Origin: Astrothelium macrocarpum
Lineage: Eukaryota; Ascomycota; Dothideomycetes; Trypetheliales; Trypetheliaceae
NCBI GenBank assembly: GCA_021030915.1
Contig: JAGEMR010000125.1
Span: 1 to 64,000, forward strand
Reading direction: 5' to 3'
DNA: 64,000 bases
Below the pieces are notes generated by a model. That model worked only from the letters and a program-made list of their open reading frames with translations. It was not told where the DNA came from and made no database searches. The translations under genes and the position numbers were made by a program. This document shows positions 21,077 through 33,371 of the stretch, piece after piece. Every line of letters begins with the position of its first letter. The stretch's first letter is position 1.

Positions 21077-22285
21077 TCAAAGCGGTAGCCCAACTCGAGC
21101 CTTTAGCTCAGCAGTTTCCTCGGTAGTCATACCTTCAATCTTGTTTGCTTCGAGTTGGACAAGGAACGGTATTGGTGAACGTGTGAGCATTGCGTCAAGG
21201 AAAGACATCACCTGATTTTCAAAGTCCAAGACAGGATGTTGCGCAGCTGTCAATTCCATTTGGCGAATGAGATTCATATCCTGCTCTGGCCTCAGGAACC
21301 CCATGTATTTCTCACGAATCTCCGTCCAACCATGGATCTCTGTATCATCCTCCTTGTTATGAAACATTTCGTTTATGACTTCCTCATCTTCAGCCATCTC
21401 TTGGCAGTCGTCGTCAGTAAGAGACGAGTCTGCCCGCCAATACTTGGCCCGCCTGTCTTTCGTAGCATTTGAGTCCCATCCGTAAGAGAAGCATGTTCGC
21501 AGGGTTTCGACACCGCCAACACCGTGGACAAGGTATTGCTCCAACGCTGCTTGTAGCATGAACTGCGCCGCTAGATCCATCCAAAGTTCTTGCACTTCAA
21601 ATCCCGTTTCCTGGTATACATATGCAGAGAGTGACATGAATTGTGGAAGAAGATCAAACATCGTGATTGCAGATGGAGAACAGTAGTAGTCGCTTTCCGT
21701 GCCTTTTTGGACATTGAGCGTCTTCAGAAAGTGTTGCTGGTTACGGACAAGCCGCTTCTCAGGAAGTGGAAACGCACGCCATTGTTCAGAATGCTCATTA
21801 AGATCTATTAAATAATCAAGCTCCCGCTCCGAAGCACGGGTGTTGGTTTTGTGGCGAAGATATTGAAGTGATTCTGGCGTAGGAGAAGTGTCCGTGAGTC
21901 GTAAGCGACGCGTGAAGAGGCAAACAAATTGTAAGAGACGGAGACGCGACTTCAAGACCACAGAAATATCCTGAAGTTGGTGACTTGTTTTGAAGTGCGT
22001 AATGAAAGCTATATATGCCTAATTAGAACAATATCAACTTCAATAGAAGGATTGCATACCATCTACCATGAGTAGTGGTTGATCAGGTCGGGCACTCTGA
22101 GATAATGAATTTCCGTTCCTCTCGGCTTGACGCTCATCAAGAAGAGCCTTTGTAGTTTGGTAGAGAAGGTATTCAAGAATCCAGGTATCTACCTCCTCTT
22201 GTATCTCTGTGTCTGCTTCCTTTTCGTCACCTCTCATTCGGAGCTCCGTAATGGACTTGCGTTTGCCCAGGACCGTTGGAGCCAT
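21077..22285 (-). CDS. Conserved fungal hypothetical protein
   Basis: Exons 22285..22060 and 22008..21077 join through a 51-nt intron (GTATGC donor, ATATAG acceptor) to give 385 residues. The N-terminus carries a basic patch (LGKRKSITELRMRGDEKE) that could be a nuclear signal. The rest is helical, acidic in the second half (LTDDDCQEMAEDEEVINEMFHNKEDD) and ends with a helix rich in Glu and Lys. Segments such as MFDLLPQFMSLSAYVYQETGF and LWMDLAAQFMLQAALEQYLVHG look like a folded alpha-helical domain. I do not recognise the family and assign no function. No signal peptide or membrane segment is visible. It is convergent with OCT1, 122 bp between stops. Confidence 0.75.
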
Positions 22286-23217
22286 AGCAGATGTGAGGGC
22301 GGGCGATTTGAATTATAGCGAGGAAGCTAAGATGGCGGTCTTGACTTGAGGGCTGGTATGCTTTGCATAAGGGTATAGAGCAATGATCTCCAAATCATGT
22401 TTGGGTTGTGATGTGAGGGCGCAAACCCTCTAATCACTTTTATGAAACAAGGTAGATAATTAATAACACTGACCACTCGGACCGAATATGCGTACAAGTT
22501 CTGGTAGTTTATGAAAATAAATTAAAGGAGGGAGTTTTACCGAGTATGGAGAAACATCCGCCACTTTGTTTCTTCTCCACATCAGCTTCAACCAGCATCA
22601 TCAAACACGTTGCCAGCACCGGTTAAGTCCGAGGTGGTTACGCATTACTGAAAGACTTCTCTCGATCTATTTATATAACGTATCATTCTATCTTCTACAG
22701 ATATAGAGCAATAAGTATTGAGAAGGACGGCGTCACCTGGCTTGCTTTCCAGGTAGGATCAGCATGATTTACCACTGCGTATGGCCAATTGTTCTCAGTC
22801 GCAAAACTTGAATGCAACCTCATCAAGTGTCCCTTTGTTTGAGTTTCAATAGTGGTCATCTCTGAAATCACGTTTCATTGGCACCCAATTCCTGCCCGCT
22901 CCTCCACCAGCTCTTCAATCGGATTGATCAAAGCTTGCATGAATACAGTGAATACAGCCCGGAACAGCATATCTCTCAAGTCCGCAGAGCGAACTATCTT
23001 GCTCATGTAGAAAGTCACATTTGAGTACACAAGTTCAGCTGAGCCGCTTTGCTGACGTGTAAAAGTAACTTGTAGGAAAAATTACCTTCTTGCAATTACT
23101 GGCGTCGCCTTCGCTGTATTTGTGGCTGCGTATTTTGATATTCGACCAAGCTTGGGGTCTCAGTGCTTCAGGGTTTTCTATGTTGAAGAGCCAATATCAG
23201 AATCCCTAACATTGAAA
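22286..23217. other. Divergent intergenic region
   Basis: These 0.93 kb separate the hypothetical gene (minus) and the chitinase (plus) and so contain both promoters. A short direct repeat GATGTGAGGGCG occurs at about 22289 and 22411. Nothing else is evident. Confidence 0.5.
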
Positions 23218-24726
23218 ATGAGCGGTCACCCTGGCTTCAGATCTGTGGCATACTTTGTAAATTGGGTCCGTTAGATGCAATCTTAACTTGGATTTAGTAT
23301 AAGCTAAAAGAGACAGGCCATATACGGTCGCGAACATAACCCGCAAGATCTTCCAGCGGAGAAACTCACCCATATTCTCTATGCCTTTGCGAATGTCCGT
23401 CCTGACAGTGGAGAAGTGTAACTTTTTTTCCGTCATATTATGCAAATGTTTGCGAAACAACTGACAAGTTATAGTTATCTGACTGATCCATGGTCTGACA
23501 CCGACAAGCACTATCCTAGCGATTCGTGGAATGACCAAGGCACAAATCTCTACGGGTGCCTCAAGCAGTTTGCTCTTCTTAAGCGCCGCAATCGCAATCT
23601 TAAAGTACTCCTTAGCATTGGCGGCTGGACTTATTCCTCCAATTTCGCAGCACCAGCCTCCACTCCGCAAGGTCGAGCTACTTTTGCCAGCTCGTCTGTT
23701 GCGCTGCTCAAGAATTTGGGATTGGATGGCATTGATATCGACTGGGAATATCCGCAAGATGCAGGCCAGGCTAGGGATCTTGTGGCCCTCCTCGCCGAGA
23801 CTAGACAGGCTCTGGACGGATATGAGAGGCACTGCGGTCATCCTGAGAGACGATTCTGTCTGACAGTTGCAAGTCCGGCTGGAGAACAAAACTATGGAAA
23901 GATGTTGTTACAGCAGATGGATGGCTATCTTGACTTTTGGAACTTGTTAGTAGAAATCAGCACCGAAGGACTGTCTACTGAATCTTTGAGCTGATTGATC
24001 CTCAAGGATGGCATACGATTTTGCGGGTAGTTGGGATCAGCGCGCTGGCCACCAGTCAAACCTTTTTGCATCAAGAAAAGATCCAAATAGTACCCCGTTT
24101 GCTGCATCAAGGGCTATAGATGCCTACATCGTCGCTGGAGTTCCTGCGCATAAGATCGTTCTGGGCATGCCACTCTATGGCCGTGCGTTCCAAGATACCA
24201 AAGGTCCTGGACATTCCTTCAGCGGAGTCGGCGAAGGCAGCTGGGAGAATGGAGTCTGGGACTACAAGGTACAATGGCTACACTCCCTTCTATTTGCAAG
24301 ATAGCAATGAAGCTGACTGGACAAGGCACTCCCCCATGCGGACGCCAAAGTGGAGCATGATCACGAAATTGTCGCATCGTACGAGTATGTCAAGAAAAAC
24401 AAGATGATGGTTAGCTATGATACTCCGGAAATTGCTGCCCACAAAGTCGACTACATTATGCAGACTGGACTTGGCGGAGCAATGTGGTGGGAAAGTAGTG
24501 CCGACAAGGCAGGAGGAGAGAGCTTGATTCGCATTGTGAGTATAGGCAACCGCATCACAACAAGGCGTGGAGCTCGCTACCGTATAAGGTACTGATTTAG
24601 ATAATCTTACAGGTGGTTGATCGTATGGGCGGCCATGGTGGCCGGAACATGGAACAACGGCCTAATACGCTCGAATATCCTGAGTCCAAGTACGATAACT
24701 TGCGAAATGGGTTTGCGGGAGAATGA
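23218..24726 (+). CDS. GH18 chitinase without signal peptide
   Basis: This family 18 glycoside hydrolase is expected to cut chitin. Six exons (23218-23265, 23317-23417, 23475-23945, 24007-24268, 24326-24535, 24613-24726) give 401 residues with unbroken frame. The start is MSGHPGFRSVAYFVNWAIYGR, a typical first beta strand, with no secretion signal. It continues with ILYAFANVRPDSGEVYLTDPW, LSIGGWTYSSNF, the catalytic DGIDIDWEYP (residues 134-143, Glu141 the acid/base), FWNLMAYDFAGSWD and GMPLYGRAF. The final MWWESSADK block is also intact. The sequence resembles the subgroup A chitinases such as Trichoderma Chi42. Without a leader it may act inside the cell or leave by another route. A missed upstream exon is possible, but the ATG lies directly before the conserved strand. 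Confidence 0.88.
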
Positions 24727-25868
24727 TTGAGGATCGTTAGCAGTAGCAGTAGGTTTGGACTAGAGAAATAGGTCATACTATTTGAAAGGACATGATAAAA
24801 GTGATTGTAGAAACATGTCGTGGTCAACTAAATCTTGCAAAACACAAAATTTCTAGATCCTGATTGGTAGATATGGAGATGATTATCTAATCCACATACT
24901 GAAAAAGCGACAGAATTTCATTCCCATCCTTAATTTAAAGCTAACACCCATAAATATTGCCATGTTTCTAAACCTTAGCTTTAAATGTGAGCTAGAATGC
25001 TAATTTCGTACGGGTTGCCTCCTTGAGTAGTTCCGAGCGCATGCAGCTTTCTTCTCTGCCGTGTAACGTGTGCTTTGGCTTCACGTAATTGCAGATGCAT
25101 TGCATGATCTGGCAAGGGAAGAAGCGGATGATTTAGGCGACCCTTGTGTTTCCGCAAAACACGTTGTCTTGATGTTGAATGCAATTTGTCTCATAAGTGT
25201 AAGTTCCAGTTTGGGCACCATGTTCGGAGTACGTGATTTAGGGATACGAAGTAAGTGATGGTAGTCATTTGCATGATAATGTGCGAATGTTTTGATCTCT
25301 CGAACGAGAAACGCTTTCTTTCAATTTACTTTCCGAAAAGGATTTAATGCCAAGGAGAGAAAACTTCTGAGCCATGTCAATTCTGGATTCGTCAGTGCTC
25401 TATGTGATAACTACGGTCTAAACAAATGAAAGAAAACGTAAGCGAAGCAAGGATAGTTATCCTACTTGCTTCGTATTGGATGCCATTCCAAGGTACATGA
25501 AATTTTATTCGCTAGCTTGTGTACATGCTGCTCACCTACGGCTGTGGACCAATCGTTCCTGTTCCTCTTCGCTGCAGCGTCGTCGAAGTCATCGCATGGC
25601 TGGGTCTACCTATATGCCGCACTAGTATGCGGTTTCAGAAGAGTCCGCCGTTTCTCCGGATTCAATCTCTTCGTTCATTGGTCGGAGACAATGAATGGAT
25701 AACGTCAAGCTTGAATTTTGTAGCAATCTTCTCCTCTAAACACCCGAATTTTCCAGCCTATTGAAGTTTAAAAAAATCCTCTTGGATGGTACCTTATGCA
25801 AGGATGACTTCATGCTCTCGATGCTGGTAAAGACAGGCTTCCGCCTCAAACAAATATTGCCACAATGC
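24727..25868. other. Intergenic, nothing recognised
   Basis: These 1.14 kb lie between convergent genes. The first part is A/T-rich and probably the chitinase 3' end. Frames at 25466-25764 overlap in two phases without recognisable motifs. No repeats are seen. Confidence 0.45.
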
Positions 25869-26804
25869 TCACAGCTTTTCCTCATCCAATATCTCCTGTT
25901 CGGTACTATTGAACAGAAACAAGAATGTGACAATCAGCTTCCCCATTCCCGAAATGAGTATTGACCACCTCGATCCATGATGTCGGTAAATACCGGCGCC
26001 AGCAAAGCCTCCTGCGACCAAAGCAGCTAGAAACAACATTCTTCGATCCCTAGGCTTGTTCCTCACACTAAAGAGCTGTGGATCGATGAGTAAATCCACC
26101 CAAGCTGCAGTAGCCATAGCAGTGCTGATCTCTGGCAACCTGAAACTGCGAGATAGCACGACTTGTGAGCCCGCAGCAAAGGCTAGCAATGCGGGTACCC
26201 CGAGATCAGTTGGATCGCGTGGATGCTGCACCCCATACCGGAATTGCAGACCCGCTGCAGCAAAGACCATCAGGGTCTGCAAAAGACTTGTCGCAATGAT
26301 CCATGGTCGAGATCGACAGCCGATTCTGTGGCTCAGCTGGCCAGTTACCCACGCTCCTAGTAGGAAGAGCCCAAGACTCACGGCGACATTGGGAATGTAG
26401 AAGAGCGAGTTGCCGACTTTGGTCTGGACGGCAGAGAGCGCGAGGAAAATGGTGTTGCCAGTCTGATTCGAAGCAAAACAGTGATAATCGGGAAACGAGA
26501 CTGCATCTTGCATGCCGATGCAAACAGTAAGGAGGGCGAGCTCGATTTCGGCGAGGAAATTGACGCGGACTTTTCCAAGCAAATGTCTGCGCAAGGTGAT
26601 TGTTTTCGCAGATGGCTCACGAGGTGTGTTTAGAAGAGTGTCACTGTCAGTGAGGGAGGGATTGCTGTCAATCCGCAAAATTTGGGCTTCACTCCATGAT
26701 TTGTACTCTTGATCGTCGGACACCTTTGCAATCGGTAGCGGTGTTAATAAATCGCTTTCTGTTCGAAGTGAAAGAGTAGACATATTTTGTACATATGACG
26801 ACAA
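25869..26804 (-). CDS. DUF1275 (YoaK-type) membrane protein
   Basis: A single exon encodes 311 residues. After a polar N-terminus of about 85 residues come six predicted membrane segments. The family signature is clear: AEIELALLTVCIGMQDAVSFPDYHCFASNQTGNTIFLAL, followed by VAVSLGLFLLGAWVTGQLSHRIG, and a late AAWVDLLIDPQLF block. DUF1275 proteins are widespread in bacteria and fungi. Their transport role is unproven, so no function is assigned. The C-terminal tail is short and acidic (QEILDEEKL). No intron is needed. Confidence 0.85.
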   Translation of the reverse strand: MSSYVQNMSTLSLRTESDLLTPLPIAKVSDDQEYKSWSEAQILRIDSNPSLTDSDTLLNTPREPSAKTITLRRHLLGKVRVNFLAEIELALLTVCIGMQDAVSFPDYHCFASNQTGNTIFLALSAVQTKVGNSLFYIPNVAVSLGLFLLGAWVTGQLSHRIGCRSRPWIIATSLLQTLMVFAAAGLQFRYGVQHPRDPTDLGVPALLAFAAGSQVVLSRSFRLPEISTAMATAAWVDLLIDPQLFSVRNKPRDRRMLFLAALVAGGFAGAGIYRHHGSRWSILISGMGKLIVTFLFLFNSTEQEILDEEKL

Positions 26805-28198
26805 GCAAGAGATAAAATAAACCCTTCAGAGTGTAATGAAAAAGTGTAAAAAAAAAAAAAATATTGCTCGCCTATAGCCGCTTACATTACTGTAGCATTT
26901 AACGAGATACCATTTCGAAGGGGTTCGGGGCAGAGGAACATGTTAGAACATGTGAGAAAAAGACTTAGACTTTAATTGTCAAGGAAATACCGCAGCATCT
27001 TTCGCCAGGAGTCCTCGAATTCGAAATGCCGGTTGAACATTACCTACGCGGGCGAACGGGCATAGGTTTTTACTCGCCCTGTTTCGGAGAGTGTGGCGAT
27101 TTTTATGTAAGGAACGGCATACTGCGGCTACCTCGAGGCAGCACCAAATAGCCAGAGATCTGGATGACGTTAACCAGCCCCTTGTTTTACCCCAGATATG
27201 CAATGCAGTGGTAATGGATATGTTGAAGTGAAACAAACCTAAAAGAATCTCGCTACATTTGGAGCACGGTCAACCTTGAAATACGATGGTACATTGTTGA
27301 TCAGCCATTCGTCCAATGCTTTGCTGCGGTTTAGGCCTCAACACCAGACACCAAACCCGAAAACTTCCGTAGAAACTGGATCAAAAATTCGGAGGAAGGG
27401 CGGAGTATGAAGTTGAAATCGGCGTTGGCCGCGAATAGCCACCGGTACTGCCGAAATTTTGGCCTCTCACCATCAATTGCCGGTACGCCGATCTCTGGCA
27501 CAGTATTAAAACATTTCCATCAAGTAAGCGGCCTGCATTTTGAGAAGAAACGGGCTGGATCCGAAATAGCTTCTTGTCGTGTCAGCCACCTCGAACCCGA
27601 GATACTGGGAAAATGTTCTTGATCATCATTCATTCCGATCAAATCACACCTGCCACTATCTTATGGTAGTATACATCATAGGGGCAGGAAAAAAACAAAC
27701 GACGAAGACAAATAAGAGATGGATAACCGACTCCACCCAGAAGAGAGTCCCAGGGATATATGTAACTTGGCTATTGAAGCCAGTCATTGCAGCCACGAGA
27801 TAGCCACAACAAGCCCCTGCAGAATAGCAAGCAACGAGGAAGAAGAAAATCGATGATATGACGAGATGTGACTTGGAAAAAAAAAAGGGAAGTCGAACAA
27901 AATACTCATGGGAAACCCCGGGCTGTTACCTGCAGTCGATATCCTCCAACAACAAATGCCCTTCTGCGCCTGACCCCCGAAACCAGGGTTCTGTCCCTAT
28001 TCTACCCACCACATGAGTCGAACAACAGATCAATCAATCGGACTAAAGCGCATCATTCTCCTTCTGCTTGACTTTTTTTTGACACCGCTGCTCCTTCTCC
28101 TAATGTACCCGGCTTGACGCCGGGCACCTCGTCTCCCAGCACGTGACACCCACGCGGCCGTCATGGAAGGCGTAAACGTACCTCCCCGATCAGACCAA
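26805..28198. other. Intergenic with homopolymer and partial MED14-tail duplication
   Basis: These 1.4 kb lie between the promoter side of DUF1275 and the 3' end of MED14. A run of 14 A lies at 26848-26861. Near the right end, 28027-28078 resembles the last coding bases of MED14 (see the separate repeat entry). The rest shows no convincing gene. Confidence 0.5.
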
Positions 28199-28243
28199 TC
28201 AATCCAACTCAATCACATCATTCTTCTTCTCCTGCTTGACCTG
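28027..28243. repeat. Imperfect direct repeat of the MED14 3' coding end
   Basis: The plus-strand stretch at 28027-28074 (GATCAATCAATCGGACT, then GCGCATCATTCTCCTTCTGC, TTGAC) matches 28195-28241 (GACCAATCAATCCAACT, then TCACATCATTCTTCTTCTCC, TGCTTGAC) with a few gaps and mismatches. The right copy contains the MED14 stop codon and the last codons (VKQEKKNDVIELD). Translated on the minus strand, the left copy reads VKQKENDAL then stop. It looks like a tandem duplication about 165 bp apart that has since decayed. Confidence 0.5.
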
Positions 28244-31200
28244 CGTCACCACACCCCCAGTCCCAGCTCCAGCCCCACCCGACTTCACCCCACCCACCAG
28301 CCTCCCCGCCTGCGCAGCCTGCGCAGCCTGCACGCCCATCATCGGCGCCGTCGGCGCGCCTCCACCCAGCGCCGGGCCTCCCGTCAGGCCAGCCGGCACC
28401 GCAGCAGCAGTCGTCTCGCCATCTGCCGCAGCCGCCGCAGCAGCCACGCAGGCGCGCACGGCCTCGTCGAGGCGCAGCACCGCGTCCTCGACGCCCGCCA
28501 CCGTGCTCACGACGCCCGTGCGCATGCCCCACCACGCGCGCGCCTCCGGGTCCGGGGTGTCGCGCGCACCGCGCCTGCCGCTGCTGCTGCTGTCGCCGTC
28601 GGGCCCCTGCGAGCGTGCCGCGCACAGCTCGGCCCACGCTTTCTGCAGCTGCTCGCCTGCGCTGCTGCCGCCGCCCGTCTCTTGCTTCGTCGCTGCTGGT
28701 GCGTCCGCCTTGCTCACGAACCATCGGGCTGCGTCGCGGCGTGTCTTGAGGGCGATGTCGAATTGGGCGGCGGGGCGCTCGTAGCTGAGGCGGTAGGCGT
28801 CGATGGAGCGGGAGTGCACGGTTGGTGGGGGGAGGGGCGGTTGGTCTGGAGATGCTTGAGGACGGGGCTGTTCGATGTGGTCGAGAGCGCGGAGGAGGGG
28901 GAGAGTGACGTTGAGCGCGGATGCGAAGGGTGCGAAGCTGGTGAGTGGGGAGGGGAGGGAGAGGAGGCGGGTGAGGAAGGCGCGGATGCGGCGGTGGGGG
29001 TTGGACGGGGCGAGGTTGAGGGTGATGATGTCGCCTTCGATGAAAGTGACGGTTGCGCGAAGGGATTCTGGGATTGGGTCGTTTTCGGAGGACGGAGGGG
29101 AGGAGGGAGACGGTAGTGGGCGAGCGGGATAGGTGAAGACGACGCTGCCGAGGCTGAGTTTTTCGCAGGTAAAGCGGTTGACTTTGAGGACTTCGGCGAT
29201 GGAGCGGATGCGTTCAATGCCGAAGAGGCGCTTGCGAAGGGGTTCAACAAAAGGTCGTCCAAAGGGCGTTCGGAGGAGGAGAGAGAAGGCGCCGTCTTTG
29301 TCGAAAGCGACGTCATCGTCGTGCGTATGTGTGAGAGTTGTCGCAAGCTCTTTACTTATAGTAGAGTGGATCCGCCCCCTCACAAGGTGGACGGCTTGTT
29401 CTGATGAGCGCACAAGTCCGACGTGAGTCAGGCGAAGATAGGAAGAAGTAGTGTCTTTGGAATCCTCTTTGCTGCCGAGAAGTTGGTGGACTGGAATATA
29501 GAGCACAAGCTGAGGAATCGTCGGAGTAGAATTTGATTTTGATTCTTCTCTAGTAAAGTTTTCGATTCTTTGCCGCTTGAGCTCACGACGTAATACGAGA
29601 AAAGAGATTGCAGTCGCCGCAAACCGTTCGATGTGCGCCAAAATTTGGCCAGTGAGCGGTTTGCTTGATGGACCAGTAAGGTGGCTGGCTTCTTTAAGAT
29701 CGCGACCATGGGCTGCTTCGTACACGTTGACAATCCACCAACTCTCTGCAGAGACATCAATTGTGGAAGCGATGGCCCAATCCCAACTCCAGCCAGTGGG
29801 ACGGAAAAAGCTGACACGACCCATGTCTTGTTTGAATATGGTCTTGACAGTCTCCCGGGTCAAGTTCGGCCGAATAATCGTCCATCCGCTTCGTTCTGCT
29901 AGCTTTTCTATTCGGCCTTGAAGTTCGAGAAACATCAAGTTCTTGATACGATGAGAAGCTTCGGAAGGTCGGTTCTTAAGTTGGTTGATCTCTTGCTGAA
30001 TTCGAGACGATAGTGAAGACACAGGTCGAATGGCCAGAGAACCCGTCACATGCTCAACGGCTAGTGTAAAAGCTGCACCTGTTGCGCCAAGTTGAGTCTT
30101 GTATGTGGGCGATTCTGACGGTGTTCTTGGTCGCACAATCTCCCCTGTTATGGATGACGTGCTGCCATCATTCGCGATTAAGCCGTTCTGGATATGCCTC
30201 AGGAGGTCCAGGGTATGTAGCTTGGCAACTGTTTCTAGAATGTCTTCCATGGAGAGTTCGTTTAGATTGATAGCTCTCATGAGATCAACATCTGTAACCT
30301 CGTTTCCATCCCGAAACCAGCGACTGCCTATGTGAGAAATCGGTTGATCTCTCCATCCAGGCTTGCCAGGCTCTTTCCTACCACTCATAATACCAATCTC
30401 AATCCAGCTTTTGGCCCCGGACGATTCTGTCCAATACTGAAGGATGAGGTTTCGATGGATGCTAATGATTCGCAGATTTTCGCTCCATCTACGCCTAGCC
30501 AAATCGTGCGCTTGCTCTTTGAGCGTTGTGATTTTGTGAGTCAGGATTAATTCATGCAGTGTGTCATAGCAGCCATTAAGACCGTCTGATTTGAGGGCGT
30601 CATTAACTCGTAATTCTAATTGTGCTCGAAAAATGTCCGGGATTTCCGGTGCCGGGGTGAAAAGTAATCTTATGTCGATAAAAAAGAATTGTGAGTCAGG
30701 ATCTTCGTCAATGATGGAAAGGTCAACCTCAAACTCCCCACGCACGATCCACGTTGCGCGACCATTAGCAATGTGCGAATATTTGAAGTGCTTTGGTTGC
30801 TCTTCTTGAAGATTCAGTCGTATTGATAACAAAGCATTGAGATTCTTCAGCGTTTTCAATAGCTGTTCAGCCGAGAGTGGTTTTTTGGGCAAATAATTCA
30901 ACTATCACAAATTAGTTGCGCGCTTCACTGAGTGTCATCCAAACTTACGTCCGGCATCCATGAGGCCTTGCCTGATGTCAGAACTTCTAGAGCTGTTTTG
31001 ATGTCCGGGTTACTCTGCTTCAGTGGTATCATATCTAGCTTGATCTGTCCGATCCAGTTTGCAACTTCGTCGTGGAACCGCAATTGGCTGGATAGCCAAT
31101 TCCATACATCAATCAGTTTGCTGACATCCTGGACTTGTCGACTCCACTGCGTGAGCACCATTAGTTTGATAAGCTTGTCGCGTTGATCCCGAGCAAATAT

Positions 31201-31794
31201 CATCAAGAGAGTTCTTTTTCTTATGTCTTCCTTTGAGAGCGTTGCGACTCCATTGGTTACACCATGATGACCAATACCATTTACGACAGGAGTGCCTGAT
31301 GGTTGGGTTTCGTCTTTCGGTCGTTCCGCCATCTTTTGAACCGTATCTTCAAGACCGTTATAACACTGTTGGGCAACGCGTTCAATCAAAGTGGAAAGCG
31401 GAAGATATGACTCCTCGAAATGCTGAAGCTCGGGCGGTAATTGATTCCATGAATCGACAAGTGAGTCTGGAATCGACACTTGGCCAGCGACGTCTAAAGT
31501 CCCGTTTGCCGAGCTCGCTCGAGGCGCAGAATTCCGATCTGGCATTTCCGCAGTCCCATCAAGCTGGGATATTGATTTGACTCCATTTGTCAAAAACTTT
31601 CCTTCTTCTTTATTCGACACCAACGCAGAATTGTTAAATCCGTCTTTCGCCTTTTTGGCACGATCGGCACCATCCTGATCCATGATAAGCACTCCAGGCA
31701 TTGTCCCGGCCTCCGTCTTCAACTCCCCATTAACCAACCCACTGCCACTCTTCCACCCCTGCCCTTCACCCCCGACTCCACTTTTTGAGTCCAC
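28199..31794 (-). CDS. MED14: Mediator complex subunit 14 (Rgr1)
   Basis: Med14 is the scaffold subunit that links head, middle and tail of the Mediator coactivator of RNA polymerase II. Exons 31794..30949 and 30901..28199 join through a 47-nt intron (GTAAGT donor) to 1182 residues. Exon 1 holds a Ser/Gly-rich start and the conserved Med14 N-terminal block (PPELQHFEESYLPLSTLIERV, then LIKLMVLTQWSR and KLIDVWNWLSSQLRFHDEVA). At the junction the sequence reads WMPD-LNYLPKKPLSAEQLLKTL, then LNALLSIRLNL, typical of the family. The C-terminal 250 residues are low-complexity (Ala, Gly, Arg, Pro, Gln) and very GC-rich, ending VKQEKKNDVIELD. The second exon contains no ATG at its start, which confirms that it is not a separate gene. 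Confidence 0.92.
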
Positions 31795-31903
31795 CGACAG
31801 GATCGTAAATCGTTGACAATGGCCCCAAGGAATGTGGATTTATGAAATGTAGCGGTGCCTGGTAAGTGTACTGATGAAGCCGGCGACCACTTGGCGTTGA
31901 TTG

Positions 31904-32278
31904 TCAGTGCGTATTGGGAAGCGCTTCTGAGCTGCGCATGAGCGCAATTTCCGTTGCAGAGAGCAGGGCTTGGTCCAAGTCTTGTTTGCGCGCCAACAGT
32001 TGGGTTTGTGACGGAGATTTGTCGATGGTAGAAGAGGTGCTGGCGGCGGATGAAGATGAAGCCACTGCAGTCACACGTCGTATAAAGTCTGGGTACTCAA
32101 AGGACGGATAGAAGATAGAAGCTCGTGAGGGATGTATCGTAGTCGAATAGACGGTTCGGAGGAGGACAGTCGGTGATGGAGGTCGCTTGATTGTTTGGAG
32201 GAAGTCGTGAATAGAGCCCGTCAAAGCGGCCTGACGGGATTGATGCGACGGGGAAGCGGTGGCCCTACGAACTTCCAT
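31904..32278 (-). CDS. Small hypothetical protein
   Basis: A 124-residue frame lies on the same strand as MED14 and ends 109 bp before the MED14 start. The composition is protein-like: a basic, Ser/Pro-rich N-terminus, a middle with TIHPSRASIFYPSFEYPDFIRRV, a Ser/Ala linker and a C-terminal helix (LLARKQDLDQALLSATEIALMRSSE). I recognise no family. The short spacing means it could also be an upstream exon or part of the MED14 leader, but no junction was found that links them. The call rests on composition alone. Confidence 0.45.
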   Translation of the reverse strand: MEVRRATASPSHQSRQAALTGSIHDFLQTIKRPPSPTVLLRTVYSTTIHPSRASIFYPSFEYPDFIRRVTAVASSSSAASTSSTIDKSPSQTQLLARKQDLDQALLSATEIALMRSSEALPNTH

Positions 32279-33371
32279 TGCCCTGGCCAGCCACTCGCGG
32301 CGACGTTTCGCTAAAGCAACTTAAGCCGAGCCTGGTCCGATTTGTTCACCGAAAACCACTTGCCCGGACTTTTCTTCATTTTGTTAGACTTTTTTCGGAC
32401 CACTCTTGACTTTCCTAATCTAGCTGACCAGTCTTGGTCCGTCATTGTCCAGAAGATGATTACACGGAACGCACCATCATGTACACTGACGAGGTACTTT
32501 TGGAATGCGCTGCCCTGCTCGCGCTCATCATGCAGTCTGGACTCCATCCTCTGATGTAACCGCGAATATTTTCTGCTAGCCACGGTCCCGGCAATTCTAC
32601 ATTGAGCTATATGCTGGCGGCTATTTTGCGAGGGAAAGAGTGCATTCAGAACTTGGAGCGCCTCCTTCACCTACCAATCTAAGACGTCTCCCAAACAGTA
32701 GGGCCAAACATGTTTGAGGGCAATCAAACTCTACTCGTACCTGGGTATCTGCTCAGAAGGAGGATCGATACTATTTCGATGTCCCATTTTTCTGATCCAC
32801 TTCTCCGCAAACAGCCACGTTGTCGGCCGACGTGCATAGCTAGGTGGGTGGGTGGTAACTACTCCTGGGGTTGATGCTCAGGGGTTTGGGTCATTGACCG
32901 GCTTGCTTATCAAATGTCACTCATGTTTGCATGCATGATCAAGATAACTACCATTTAATGGTCCGCTGATGTCAACTTTGCGATGAGACTCGTGGGAATC
33001 TCAGAGTCAGGTTCGAGGAAGCACAATCAGAAGACGGGATACTTTAATTACCCAAGCCGTGGCGTTAGATTAGCTAGAGCCAGACCAACACCTTGAACTT
33101 GCTGGGTGGGTCGGGGTCATCAGCGCGATACGCGACCGTCACCATGAAATTAGTTATCGCGAACACATGCTCAATCTTTGATCCCCCGTGACATCACCCA
33201 TAGACCTGCAATTCCCGCTTTGTAGACGCGCTGATACTTTGGTATCTACACTAACATTCGCTATGCTGTCCTGTCAGAGATGGTCGCGAGCAGAATTGGT
33301 GGTCTTCAGCCTCTGGTGATGCCTATCGGCTTTGTTCCAGCTCCTCCGGCCAATCAGGGCACTCGCAGAAC
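32279..33371. other. Divergent intergenic region
   Basis: These 1.1 kb lie before ATG22 on the right. A 119-codon minus-strand frame (32311-32670) ends in a Lys-rich tail (VRKKSNKMKKSPGKW), but I cannot match it to a family and do not call it. No repeats stand out. Confidence 0.45.

Noticed and set aside
28163..29116. Plus-strand frame of 317 codons within MED14
   Set aside because: It is antisense to the low-complexity C-terminus of MED14, with Arg/Ala-rich composition typical of such shadows.
32311..32670. A 119-codon minus-strand frame with a Lys-rich tail, first considered as a small ribosomal protein
   Set aside because: The tail does not match any ribosomal protein I can recall, and no other evidence such as intron structure or motif supports it.
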